From SXOA01 sp051004015 (GTDB lineage: Bacteria > Planctomycetota > Planctomycetia > Pirellulales > Pirellulaceae): a DNA stretch of 64,000 bases. Below, piece after piece: positions 48,218 through 57,700 of this stretch; positions within the stretch are counted from its first letter, which is position 1, and every line of letters begins with the position of its first letter. The DNA lies in contig JBPCKT010000025.1 in NCBI GenBank assembly GCA_051004015.1, forward strand, positions 24,488-88,487. Reading direction: 5' to 3'. The translations under genes were made by a program, and so were the position numbers. The notes under the pieces are model-generated. The model was given only the letters and a program-made list of their open reading frames with translations, was not told the DNA's origin and ran no database searches.

Positions 48218-51200
48218 CTACTTGTTCAGCACTTCGTCCAGATTCATCAGCTCATTCACCAGCATCGTCCAAGCGGCGAGCGCGGCGGGGTCGAGCGCGG
48301 CATCGGCTTTGGATTCTCCTTCGCTGATGAGTTTCTTCGCGTCCTCGGCGTGAGCCGCGTAGAACTTCTGCAGCTCGGAGAGCGAGGCTTGCACCACGGG
48401 CAATTCTTCGCCACGGAAGGGGCGGGCGAGGATCCGTTTGGCGATAAGGTCGAGCCGCTCTTCGTCCTTGGTGGCGGCTGATTTCAAAGTCACCTGGGCC
48501 AGATGCCGGGCGGCTTCGATGAACTGCACGTCGTTGAGCGTGACGAGGGCTTGCAGCGGCGTATTAGTCCGCTCGCGGCGGACAGTGCAGGTTTCGCGGT
48601 TGGGCGCGCCGAAGATTTCCATCGAAGCCGGCGGAGCTGAGCGTTTCCAGAAGGTGTAGAGGCTGCGGCGGTAGAGGTTTTCGCCGGTGTCCGGTTTGTA
48701 GTCGCGGGTGTTGCTGCCGATGATGGCGACCGCTTCCCACACTCCATCCGGCTGATACGGTTTCACGCTCGGCCCGCCCAGCTTCGAAACCAGAATGCCG
48801 CTGGCAGCGAGGGCATAGTCGCGGATCATCTCGCCATCCATCCGGAACCGCGGACCACGGCTGAAAAAGCGATTGCTGGCGTCTTTCTCCAGCTTCTGGG
48901 GCGTGGCGATGGCTGCCTGGCGATAGGTATTGCTCATAAAAATCTGCTTGAAGATCCGCTTCATGTCCCACGGCGCAGAACCGTCCGCAGGCGAGCGGAA
49001 CTCCACCGCCATCCAATCGAGTAGCTCGGGATGCGACGGCAGTTCGCCACTGATACCAAAATCACCCGAGGTACGCACAAGTCCGGTGCCAAACAACTCC
49101 TGCCAGAAGCGATTCACGGTCACGCGGGCGGTCAGCGGATGGTCCTCCCGCAATAGCCACCTGGCGAGGCCGAGGCGATTCCTGGCGAGGTCACCCGGCA
49201 TCGGCGGGAGGAACTCCGGCGTGTTGGCCTTCACGGCATCGCGGCGCTTGTCGTACTCGCCGCGGAACAGAATGAACGCTCCCGGCTCCTCCGGCTTCTC
49301 CTGCATCACATGGGCGACGGTGCCGCGGCTCTTGATGGAGGATTGCTCCTTTTCCAAGCCGCCGACTTTGGCAGCCAGGTCTTGAAAGGCTTTGTCGAAG
49401 GTGCCGAGCCACCAGGTGTAAAGTTCATTCTTCTCCGCATCGGTCCGCTGGTCGGCAGCTTTCGTCAAGATACCGGCGAAGCGACTGACCTTGGCGAGGG
49501 ATTCAATCTCGGCGGGGGACAGCAGCGACTTATAGATCCGCAGATCTTGAATGGTGAGGCCGCTGAGGGGCTCGCTGGCGTGCCGTTGGCCGAGCTTGAA
49601 GGGGACGGTGGTTCGGATGCTGTTTTGCAGCTTGTCCGCTTCGACGTTCGTTTTCTGCGACTGGCCGTTGTAATAGATTTTCACGCCGCTGGCCTTGCCG
49701 GTGCCGTCGTAGGTGACGGTGACATGGGTCCATTCATTCGCCGGCACCTGCGTCAGGGCGACGACCTTGACCGCATCTCCCGGCCAGGTGTTCACGATGT
49801 GCGTGCCGACACGGCGGGCCTGCACCCAAAAATCCCAGCCACGGTAGTCCTTGGTATTGTCCATACGGGCACAGATTGCCCCTTGCGAATCGTTGGGCGG
49901 AATTTTGATCCAAGCGGAGCAGGAGAATGCCTGTTCCTTTTCGAAGTCGGCCGCGCTGGGCAGTTCCAGTGCGGTTCCCTGCGTCTGCAGAGCCTTGCCG
50001 CCGGATGCGCCGGGCTGCCACTTGGCGGATTCGGTCAGCGGCACCGTTTGCTCCTGACCGTCAAGCTGCACCTTCGTCGTCTTGCCATCTCCTTCGCTCA
50101 GAGCGGCCAGCAAATAGAGGTCCTTCGTGGGCAGGCTCTTCACGAGCGATTCCACGCTCGCGGAAGCGAGCCAGCCGTCATAGTCACCCTTCGCGGCCGT
50201 CTTGCGAGCTTCAGTCGCGGAGCGAGCATCCGCCAGCTCCTTGTCGATAGCCTCCAGCCGCGGGCGATCCTCTGCTTTCGGAACAGGCAGGACCGGCGGC
50301 GTGTCCTTGATGTTGCCGTCCATTGCCGCTTGCGTGGTGTTGTTGAAGAACGCGGCCAGCTCGTAGAACTCCTTTTGCTTCAGCGGGTCGAACTTGTGGT
50401 CGTGGCATACCGCGCAGCCGGTGGTCAGACCGAGCCAGACTTGCGACGTGGTTTCGGTCCGGTCGCGGTTATAGAGGACGAGGTACTCTTCCGCGATCGA
50501 CCCTCCTTCATTCGTGGTGATGTTGCAGCGGTTGAAGCCGGAGGCGATTTGCTGGTCCAGCGTGCGATTCGGAAGCAAGTCCCCCGCGAGCTGCTCGATG
50601 GTGAACTGGTCGAACGGCATGTTGCGGTTGAAGGCCCCAATCAGCCACTCACGGTAGGCCCAGTTTTCGCGGAAATTGTCAAAGTGAATGCCGTTGGTGT
50701 CGGCGTAGCGGGCGGCATCGAGCCAGTAACGACCCCTGTGTTCTCCCCAGTGCTTGGATTGCATCAGCTCGTCGATGAGCTTCTCGTACGCATTCGCCTC
50801 GGTGTCGTTTACGAACTTCTCGACGAGCTCCGTCGCGGGAGGAAGGCCGGTGATGTCGAGGCTGAGCCGGCGGGCAAGGGTCCGTTTGTCAGATTCCGGA
50901 GCGGGGGAGAGTCCCATCGCTTCCAGCCTGGCGAGCACGAAGGCGTCAATCGGGTTCTTCACCCACGCGGCGTTCTTCACCGCCGGAAGCTGCGGCCGCT
51001 TGGGAGCGATGAACGACCAGTGGGGCTGGTACTCGGCTCCTTCGGCAATCCAGCGCCGAAGCGTTTCCTTCTGGGTGGCAGTCAGCTCTTTCTTGGATTC
51101 CGGCGGTGGCATCCGCTCGTCGGGATTGTCTGAATGAATCCTCGCAACTAGCGCGCTCTCGTCGGGCTTGCCGGGCACAATGGCGGTCACCTGCATGGCC

Positions 51201-51382
51201 ATCTCGCGGCGGTCGAGTCGCAAATCGCCCTTGCGGGCGGCGCTGTCGGGACCGTGGCAGGCAAAGCAGTTCTCCGCCAGGATGGGGCGGATGTCCCGGT
51301 TGTATTCGAGCTTGTCCGCAGCAGAAGCTGCGGCAGACAACGTCAGAATAAACAGGCTGGTCGAAGCAAGTTGGCGAATCAT
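48218..51382 (-). CDS. PSC1-DUF1549-LamG-DUF1553 (PSD1) cytochrome-type giant
   Basis: A 1054-residue exported protein from the ATG at 51382 with a signal peptide (LASTSLFILTLSAAASA). In order: the planctomycete cytochrome c domain PSC1 with a CxxCH heme site (NCFACHGPD), DUF1549 (WVKNPIDAFVLARLEAMGL; HWGEHRGRYWLDAARYADT), a second CxxCH (GCAVCHDHKFDPLK), a LamG-type concanavalin-like domain (about 440-620), and the C-terminal DUF1553/PSD1 (NRLGLARWLLREDHPLTARV). It is a standard partner of DUF1501 proteins. A redox or glycan-binding role in the periplasm is likely. It is first in the minus-strand run after the GntR regulator. Confidence 0.95.
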   Translation of the reverse strand: MIRQLASTSLFILTLSAAASAADKLEYNRDIRPILAENCFACHGPDSAARKGDLRLDRREMAMQVTAIVPGKPDESALVARIHSDNPDERMPPPESKKELTATQKETLRRWIAEGAEYQPHWSFIAPKRPQLPAVKNAAWVKNPIDAFVLARLEAMGLSPAPESDKRTLARRLSLDITGLPPATELVEKFVNDTEANAYEKLIDELMQSKHWGEHRGRYWLDAARYADTNGIHFDNFRENWAYREWLIGAFNRNMPFDQFTIEQLAGDLLPNRTLDQQIASGFNRCNITTNEGGSIAEEYLVLYNRDRTETTSQVWLGLTTGCAVCHDHKFDPLKQKEFYELAAFFNNTTQAAMDGNIKDTPPVLPVPKAEDRPRLEAIDKELADARSATEARKTAAKGDYDGWLASASVESLVKSLPTKDLYLLAALSEGDGKTTKVQLDGQEQTVPLTESAKWQPGASGGKALQTQGTALELPSAADFEKEQAFSCSAWIKIPPNDSQGAICARMDNTKDYRGWDFWVQARRVGTHIVNTWPGDAVKVVALTQVPANEWTHVTVTYDGTGKASGVKIYYNGQSQKTNVEADKLQNSIRTTVPFKLGQRHASEPLSGLTIQDLRIYKSLLSPAEIESLAKVSRFAGILTKAADQRTDAEKNELYTWWLGTFDKAFQDLAAKVGGLEKEQSSIKSRGTVAHVMQEKPEEPGAFILFRGEYDKRRDAVKANTPEFLPPMPGDLARNRLGLARWLLREDHPLTARVTVNRFWQELFGTGLVRTSGDFGISGELPSHPELLDWMAVEFRSPADGSAPWDMKRIFKQIFMSNTYRQAAIATPQKLEKDASNRFFSRGPRFRMDGEMIRDYALAASGILVSKLGGPSVKPYQPDGVWEAVAIIGSNTRDYKPDTGENLYRRSLYTFWKRSAPPASMEIFGAPNRETCTVRRERTNTPLQALVTLNDVQFIEAARHLAQVTLKSAATKDEERLDLIAKRILARPFRGEELPVVQASLSELQKFYAAHAEDAKKLISEGESKADAALDPAALAAWTMLVNELMNLDEVLNK

Positions 51383-51417
51383 CGTGTGGTCCTTATGGAG
51401 CCGGCAATCCGAAATCG

Positions 51418-51535
51418 GAAATCTCAAATCTCAAACAAAGTGGAATGAAGAAAGTGGAATTGGAAAACGGGAGTGCCCTGCTCATTTCTCATTTCTCGAC
51501 TTCCCAATTTGAATTCGTTTGAGATTTGAGATTTC
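51418..51535. repeat. Intergenic inverted repeat (GAAATCTCAAATCTC type) overlapping a gene end
   Basis: Arms 51418-51436 and 51517-51535 are perfectly complementary over 19 nt, built of the words AAATCTC/GAGATTT. The loop of about 80 bases also carries CATTTCTCATTTCTCG words. The right arm overlaps the 3' end of the GntR gene. Confidence 0.85.
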
Positions 51536-52282
51536 TTTGGCAGCCGTTAGTGAAGGGGGTTTGGGAGCAGCGTTACTCTCTACGACGGCCGGAATGGCCC
51601 GGCTCCAGTATTTCACGCCACTGCGGATGTGGCGAGACATGGCCCTGGCAGCTTCCTTGGAGTCGCCGGTCAAAAGGGCGTCGACAATCGCCAGGTGCTC
51701 TTCGGCTTCATCCGCCAGGCGGCGATAATCGTTGCGGGCGGTGACATAAGCCCATGCGACATCCCGAAAGGCCCGGAACAAAATCTTCAGCCGCGACAGC
51801 TCGGCAGCGAGAAAATCATTGCCACAGCTTGCCGCGATCAAGTCATGCAAGCGGCTATCGACGGCGCGGGCTTCTTCAATGAACCGCAGCCCGCCACGAG
51901 CGGATGCCTTCACCAGTCGCCGCAGGTCAGCGGCCAGTGATTCAAGCTCGCCAAGGTCGGTTCGCCCGCATGCCCGGCGGGTGGCCTCGCATTCCAGAAC
52001 GCGGCGGACCTGGGCAATCTCGCGCACATCCTTGGCCGTAACGGGACGGACAATCGCGCCCCGGTTGGGAAGCAGATCGATAATGCCGATACCCGCGAGG
52101 GCCACCAACGCTTCCCGAATCGGCGTATGGCTGACGCTGAATCGTTGGGCCAACTCCTGCGTCACCAGGTGTTGGCCGGCTCGCAGTCGGCCTTCGAACA
52201 CGTCGGCCAGCAATGACGCCACAATGGCCTTGCGGCGCAAACCGTGGTCCCAGCGAGTCGCTTTTCCGTTGAGAGCGGACAC
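51482..52282 (-). CDS. GntR family regulator with FCD domain
   Basis: A 266-residue regulator. The N-terminal winged helix-turn-helix (about 15-80) reads GRLRAGQHLVTQELAQRF, SVSHTPIREALVALAG, LLPNRGAIVRPV, and the FCD effector domain (about 85-235) follows, with the His/Asp/Glu-type ligand cluster typical of the family (DSRLHDLIAASCGN; SRHIRSGVKYW). FCD domains bind sugar acids, fatty acyl-CoA or amino acids. The last 17 residues (EISNLKRIQIGKSRNEK) are encoded by the inverted repeat at 51418-51535. Gene placement and the operator-like palindrome upstream suggest it controls the PSD1 operon and perhaps itself. Confidence 0.9.
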   Translation of the reverse strand: MSALNGKATRWDHGLRRKAIVASLLADVFEGRLRAGQHLVTQELAQRFSVSHTPIREALVALAGIGIIDLLPNRGAIVRPVTAKDVREIAQVRRVLECEATRRACGRTDLGELESLAADLRRLVKASARGGLRFIEEARAVDSRLHDLIAASCGNDFLAAELSRLKILFRAFRDVAWAYVTARNDYRRLADEAEEHLAIVDALLTGDSKEAARAMSRHIRSGVKYWSRAIPAVVESNAAPKPPSLTAAKEISNLKRIQIGKSRNEK

Positions 52283-52360
52283 AAAGGAGGGAAAAATAGG
52301 CGGGACCGCGCTCAGGCCATGGGAGTCTAAGGGCGGCGGATTCTACAGAGGCAATGCCTA

Positions 52361-52372
52361 ATTCTATAGAAT
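52361..52372. promoter_or_regulatory. Candidate GntR operator (ATTCTATAGAAT)
   Basis: A perfect 12-bp palindrome 79 bases upstream of the GntR start. A related half-like copy GATTCTACAGAG lies at 52339-52350. On the minus strand TATAGAAT overlaps a possible -10 site. Symmetrical AT-rich sites of this sort are typical of GntR/FCD regulators. It may also act on the divergent TPR gene. Confidence 0.5.
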
Positions 52373-52531
52373 CGAGAGCACCAAAGCAAGCGTGGACGCC
52401 CCAAAATCGCCTTGTCGCTCCCCGCAAGCAGGTAGTGAAGCGGCTCAAAAACTGCTATAATGGATTGTGGCAGCGAATCCGGCTGCGATTTTTCACGTTC
52501 AGCCGTTGCCGCCCCGTTTTCTGTATCCGCC

Positions 52532-52855
52532 ATGTCCTCCCGCCGGGAAAAGATTGAAGCCCTCCTTTCCCAGGAGCCTGCCGACCCTTTCCTGCGCTAT
52601 GGGCTGGCCATCGAGTATGACAACGAGGAGCGGTTTGAGGACGCCCTCGCTCAGTTCCAGGGGCTCGCACGGGACCGCCCGCCGCACGTGGCTTCGTTCT
52701 TTCGCGGGGCCCAACTTTTGGCTCGGCTCGAGCGGATTGAGGAGGCCCGGACGTGGCTGCGGACGGGGATTGAAGAGGCCCGCACGCAGGGAGACGCCCA
52801 CGCCGCGGGAGAGATGAGCGAGCTGCTTGCCAGCTTGGGTTCACTTGGGGAATAA
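52532..52855 (+). CDS. Small TPR-like protein
   Basis: A 107-residue protein from the ATG at 52532 (MSSRREKIEALLSQEPADPF). It shows two TPR-type helical pairs (LRYGLAIEYDNEERFEDALAQF, VASFFRGAQLLARLERIEEA, ARTWLRTGIEEA). No signal peptide. The size and text match small planctomycete TPR proteins. The partner is unknown. Confidence 0.8.
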   Translation: MSSRREKIEALLSQEPADPFLRYGLAIEYDNEERFEDALAQFQGLARDRPPHVASFFRGAQLLARLERIEEARTWLRTGIEEARTQGDAHAAGEMSELLASLGSLGE

Positions 52856-52899
52856 CGACGACAGGCCAGGGACCTCGGCCGGACCAACATACTTTTTAG

Positions 52900-53745
52900 A
52901 TGCCGAGAATGAACATGGCCAGTAAGAAGTCGGGGGGAGCCCTTGCCACCAAGAAAAAGCCGTCTGCCGCCGTCAAGTCCGCGATGAAATCGGCGGCGGC
53001 CGTGAAGTCTCGGCCCAAGGTGGTCCCTTCCGTACGCAAGGCCACCAAGGCTCCGGCCAAGAAGGCCCTGACAATTACCGTCGCCAAGAAACCCACCCTG
53101 CCGGTTGTGCCCGTCAAACCGATCGCCCTTTCGCGGGGCGGCTATAGCGTGCATCCAAGCGTTTCGATGATGCAGAAGTGGATTGCCGAGCTCAAACCGA
53201 AGACAGGACGCAATCTGGACGAGTGGATCAGCTTCGTGCGGACCAAAGGGCCCACCGATGTGGCGGCCCGCCGCGTCTGGCTGAAGGACAAGCACAATTT
53301 GGGAACTAACAGCGCCTGGTGGATTGCCGAGCGGGCCGACCCCACCTCCGCCAGCCTGGTGGACGACGACCCCAAAGCCTACCTTGCAGCCGCCGTCCGC
53401 TACGTGGAAGAGATGTATGCCGGCAAAGCGGGGCTGAAGCCGCTGCACGACCGGCTGCTGGAAATCGCCCGCACTCTGGGGAAGGACGTTCGCATTTGTC
53501 CCTGCAAAACCATCGTCCCCATTTACCGCCGGCATGTCATCGGCCAGATCTTTCCCGCCAGCCGCACGCGGATTGATTTCGGCCTGGCCTTGCGAGATAC
53601 CCCCGCCTCAGGCCGCCTGATTGAAACCGGCGGCTGGGAAAAGAAAGACCGCATCACGCACCGGATTCCCATCAGCTCGCTCGCCGAGATTGACAGCGAA
53701 GTGGAGCGGTGGCTGCGGTTTGCCTATGAGTTGGACGCGCAATAG
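52900..53745 (+). CDS. DUF4287/DUF5655 protein with histone H1-like Lys/Ala tail
   Basis: A 281-residue protein. The first 70 residues are Lys/Ala/Pro-rich (ASKKSGGALATKKKPSAAVK; KATKAPAKKALTI), like histone H1 tails or the HC2-type nucleoid proteins. A DUF4287-like domain (about 85-145: MMQKWIAELKPKTGRNLDEW) and a DUF5655-like domain (about 165-281: KPLHDRLLEIARTLGKDVRI, IFPASRTRIDFGLAL) follow. The basic tail suggests nucleic-acid binding. ATG at 52900 is used; 52915 (MASKKSGG) is an alternative. No operon partner. Confidence 0.8.
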   Translation: MPRMNMASKKSGGALATKKKPSAAVKSAMKSAAAVKSRPKVVPSVRKATKAPAKKALTITVAKKPTLPVVPVKPIALSRGGYSVHPSVSMMQKWIAELKPKTGRNLDEWISFVRTKGPTDVAARRVWLKDKHNLGTNSAWWIAERADPTSASLVDDDPKAYLAAAVRYVEEMYAGKAGLKPLHDRLLEIARTLGKDVRICPCKTIVPIYRRHVIGQIFPASRTRIDFGLALRDTPASGRLIETGGWEKKDRITHRIPISSLAEIDSEVERWLRFAYELDAQ

Positions 53746-53757
53746 CCAACAGTACTG

Positions 53758-53774
53758 CGCTCACTTCGTGAGCG
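53758..53774. repeat. Hairpin at convergent gene ends
   Basis: CGCTCAC-TTC-GTGAGCG is a perfect 7-bp hairpin 13 bases after the stop of the DUF5655 gene. There is no U-tract. It may be a weak terminator or another word-repeat unit. Confidence 0.5.
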
Positions 53775-53815
53775 GAGTGAGCCGCGCTAGGGCCGGATCT
53801 AGCTTGGTAAAACTC

Positions 53816-54259
53816 CTACTGGCGATTCTCGCTTCGCGGTGATACTTGGGCAAAGGATAGTGCGGAAGTGACCGCCCTGGCGAGCAGCGCAGCCAGCAAT
53901 CCCAGGCACATGGGCATTGCCGATAACATGCCTCGATGATCCCGCGACCAATGAAGGGACAATATCTTGTCACCGCGCTGCAATTCGTGGGACTGACGCA
54001 CTTTCTTGAGGGCTTCACCGACGGCGACGCTGTCATAGATTTCCCGGTCGACCTGAATCTGGCCGAGTCCTTGGAGCTCAAGCAGGCAGACATCGTCTTT
54101 CCCCTCGTGCTTCTCGCGGCGAACCTCCTTGCTCAGAACCTTGGCATCTAGCGCGAGCGGAATCGTGGAGCGAGCGGCGGTGAACCAGGTATTCACGCCG
54201 GCCAAAAGCGCGCCGAGAGCAAACAACAGCAAGATGGGAATGACTCTACGCCACGGCAT
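53816..54259 (-). CDS. Hypothetical membrane-anchored protein
   Basis: A 147-residue protein with an N-terminal transmembrane segment (VIPILLLFALGALLAGVNTWF) and a second near the C-terminus (LSAMPMCLGLLAALLARAVTS). Between them is a charged domain of about 70 residues (VLSKEVRREKHEGKDDVCLL). It overlaps the upstream membrane protein gene by 14 bases, so the two are co-translated. No known family. Confidence 0.65.
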   Translation of the reverse strand: MPWRRVIPILLLFALGALLAGVNTWFTAARSTIPLALDAKVLSKEVRREKHEGKDDVCLLELQGLGQIQVDREIYDSVAVGEALKKVRQSHELQRGDKILSLHWSRDHRGMLSAMPMCLGLLAALLARAVTSALSFAQVSPRSENRQ

Positions 54260-54731
54260 AAATTCCTCCCGCCCCGAGAAATACGATGCCCACGATCAGG
54301 CCGAAATCCATGAGCTGCACCTGAGGCTTTGGATCATGAACGAGAACGAGTGCGGCAGCCGCGGCAAAGACGGCCCCCAGGCTCTGATTGCAGAAGTCGA
54401 CTTCGTCAAACTTCGCCAGGCGGAAGATCGTGGCTTCAAAGATGGCGCCCAAGAGAATGCAAACGACGCACATGGGGACGATGCCCCAAGTGCTCAGCAC
54501 GGCATATCGCCTTTCCGGCACCGTCCGCAGCCAGACCATCATCGCTCCGAGCGTGCCGCCATAACCGGCCAGAAAATGCCCCGTGTAGTCGTGCCGGTGC
54601 CCTAGGAAGTATTCAAAAACAGCCCCCGCCGCCGTCGCGGGCAGAATCGTGACCAGGAGCAAGGCGGCTTGAGAAGGCATGGTGGCGATGTGGGCCAGCC
54701 AACCGGACACTCCCAACTCAATTTTTATCAT
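54246..54731 (-). CDS. Hypothetical polytopic membrane protein
   Basis: A protein of about 161 residues with four to five hydrophobic segments (ALLLVTILPATAAGAVFEYF; GIVPMCVVCILLGAIFEATI; LGAVFAAAAALVLVH; GLIVGIVFLGAGGIYAVA). The start is uncertain: ATG 54743, 54731 or 54680; all but the last overlap the upstream kinase gene. It belongs to the operon of the ECF sigma factor and the WD40 kinase. No named family. Confidence 0.6.
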   Translation of the reverse strand: MIKIELGVSGWLAHIATMPSQAALLLVTILPATAAGAVFEYFLGHRHDYTGHFLAGYGGTLGAMMVWLRTVPERRYAVLSTWGIVPMCVVCILLGAIFEATIFRLAKFDEVDFCNQSLGAVFAAAAALVLVHDPKPQVQLMDFGLIVGIVFLGAGGIYAVA

Positions 54732-57700
54732 GGAAGCGATCATTTTCGCACGGCATTAAGTCCCATTCCAGGACGCCGCTGAGCCCTTCGCTATTAGCTT
54801 CGCGAGTGGCCGCGAACAGAAACCGGCCATTGGGCGATAGGGTCAGACTGCGCGGCCGGAAATGCATCGCATCGAGGGCGAACAAGACGCGGGTTGTTTC
54901 CAGGTCGAAGACGTGAACGCAGCGCTGCTCGAGATCGGAAACTGCCAGCAGGCGATTGTCCTGCGTAAAGGCCACTCCCGAAATGTCGCTGGCTGAGACG
55001 CGATGGTAGGAAATTAGCCTGCCTCCCCTCGCATCGACGAGGCAAAACGTATTTCCTTCGTTAGCTGCCGCCAGGCGTTTTCCATCGCGGCTAAAGGCGA
55101 GGTGCATCATGCGATCAACGGGCAACTGCACCGGCCTGGCCACGAAGAGGTCCAAATCAATCAGCAGCAGCTTGTCCGAGTCCACGCTGACCGCCAGCAG
55201 CCCGCCGGTCGGTGAGCAAACAGCGGCCAGCGGAAGGTCTCGCCCGAGGGAGAGGCTGCGAGCCGGCTTCCCCGTCGGAATCTTCCATTCGCTCAGACGG
55301 CCGGAGTCCTTTTCGACGGAGTTCAAGACCAAGAGCGTGCCGTGCTTGCCAAAGGAAACGCCTTGAATGTCGTCGCCGGGAACCTTGAACGAACAAGAAA
55401 GACTCCAGTCGGAAGTTCTCCAAGCGAATACTTCATTGCGCGACGTCGCGGCGAAGTGGTCGCCAGCGAGACTGAAACAGGGATTGCTCAGCGGCTTGCC
55501 GACGATGCTCAATTCCCTTGAAATGCTATCGGACTGCGCGGAAAGGATCTGGATTCTTCCATCGTGCCCCAGAGTTGCCACGGAGTTCCCCTGAGGAGCG
55601 CACCGGACTTGATGGACTCCGCCGGGCGTCCGCAAATTCACGAGACGAAGGTCAGGCGCCGGCAGCCCATCAAGCTTCCAGATTTTGGCGGTGCCATCAT
55701 CGCTGGCGGTCAAGAGAGAACGGCCGTCGGGCGTAAAGGCCACTTTGCGAATCCGCCCCTGATGCGCGACAAAACAAATTCGCTCCACCTGGCGAAGTTC
55801 CGGCCCGTCCAGCCGCCAGAGGTGTACGCTGCCGTCATCGCAAGCCGCGGCAACCATTTTCTCATCCCGGGAAACGGCGATGTCATAGATTCCATCACCA
55901 CAATCCAGGGAGGCCAACTCTCGTCGACTCGGCAGATAGAACAGGCGAAGTTTGTCCGAATATCCCCCGGCGGCGCAAATCCTGCCTTGATCCAGCAAGC
56001 AGCACGCCTGAAAGCTGGCGCCATCGGGGGACTGGCAAATCGTCTCGCGGGGGGAGCCGTCCGCCGTCTTCCAGATTCGCAGCCGCTCCTGCTTTTCCGC
56101 GGAAATCAGCCACGATCCATCCGGACTGAATTGCAAATCGTAGATCACGGATGCCGCCGCAACCTGCCAGAGAGGCGTGGGGACAACCGCCGGTTTGTAC
56201 TTGCCGGCGGTTACGTCGGCCAGCTTCCAGAGCTTGATGATTTCTTCGCGGCCGCCGGTGGCCAGGAATTTTTCATCCGGGGTAAAGGCCAGAGCATACA
56301 AGGTCCCGTCATGGGCCACGAAGTTCGCGGCTTCCTTGAGTTCCTGCATATTCCAAAGGACCACGCGGCCATCTTGATAATCGCTGGCCGCGGCCAGCCA
56401 GGTCCCTCGAGGAGAAAAGCGTACTTGCGTTTCACCGGCAAAGGGCCGCCAGGATTTGTGCCGCTGACCGGTTTGCAAATCCCAGAGGCTGACGACTCCT
56501 CCCTTGTCCCCTGTCGCGGCAAACTGACCATCGGGAGAAACCGCGACCGACAGCATGGGGGAGCCTGTTCCCGCAAATGTCCATTGCAAGGGCGGTGTGC
56601 GGACACGATTCTGCAGCAAGTGCCATTCAAACCCGCAAGGATCGGCAACGCCCGGTTTGGCGGGGATACAGGCCGCTAGTGCGAGCCGCGCAGTCTCAAA
56701 GTCCCGCTGGTCAATCGCCCCCGCCGCCACGGTGATGTTGGAGGGATATTGCAGGCTGCGATGCATCTGCGATTCATTGCGGAGGGTCTCGCTGTTCAGT
56801 TCCTCAAGGCGGGCGTACGCCCAGCGCAACTGGACCGTGTAGATCGAGAGGGCGACGCTGACGGCAAGGGCGGCCACCGAAGCGAGCACCGCCAAGAGCG
56901 CTACGCCGGGACGGCGGCGGACCCATTTCGCGGCGGCTTCCCACGCGGCGGGGGGCTTGGCCTTGATAGGCTGGTGGCTGAGAAATCGCCGCAGGTCGTC
57001 GGCAAACTCGCGGGCCGTCTGGTAGCGCTCCTGCGGGTCCTTGGAGATGGCCTTATGCACAATCACTTCCAAATCAACAGGAATGTTCTTCTTGACCTGA
57101 CGGAGGCGGCGCGGTTCCTTGCGCAGGATATGGTCGAGGAGATCGTGCCGGTCCTTGGCTGAAAAAGCGGGAACCAGCGCCAGCAGCTCGTAGAGGGTAA
57201 TGCCCAGCGAGTAGATGTCGGTGCGGTGGTCGATAGCGCCGCCACTGGCTTGCTCCGGGCTGGAATAGCGGAGCGTGCCAATGAGGTCGCCGGTTAGCGT
57301 CAGGTTGCTGTCCCCGTACGTCGTGGCCAGGCCAAAATCCGTCACCCAGATATGCCCGTGTTCATCCAGCATCAGGTTGGAGGGCTTGAGGTCCCGATGA
57401 ATAATCCGCTGCTGATGGGCGTGCTCCACGGCATCCGCCGCTTGAGCGGCAAGCTGCGCGATCCGCTGATACAACGAGCCGCCGGCTCCCAGCGACCCCG
57501 TTACGTCGTCCGCTCGGGCTGGAGGTCGGGCCGCCGGGATGGGATTGCTTCGCCGGCTGGATTCCCACGCATCGCCGGGGAGCCACGAGCTGGAATCGTC
57601 GTCGCTGATGGGGGGCCGCGGTTCCTTGATGAAACCTCCACCGGCCGTCTGATCGAAAGGGTTGGATTTGCGTGGGGTTTGCGAGGGAACTTTTGGAAGG

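Noticed and set aside
49310..51133. Long open frame opposite the PSD1 giant (about 600 codons)
   Set aside because: Antisense to a protein with clear PSC1, DUF1549, LamG and DUF1553 motifs; no ribosome-binding site or family match.
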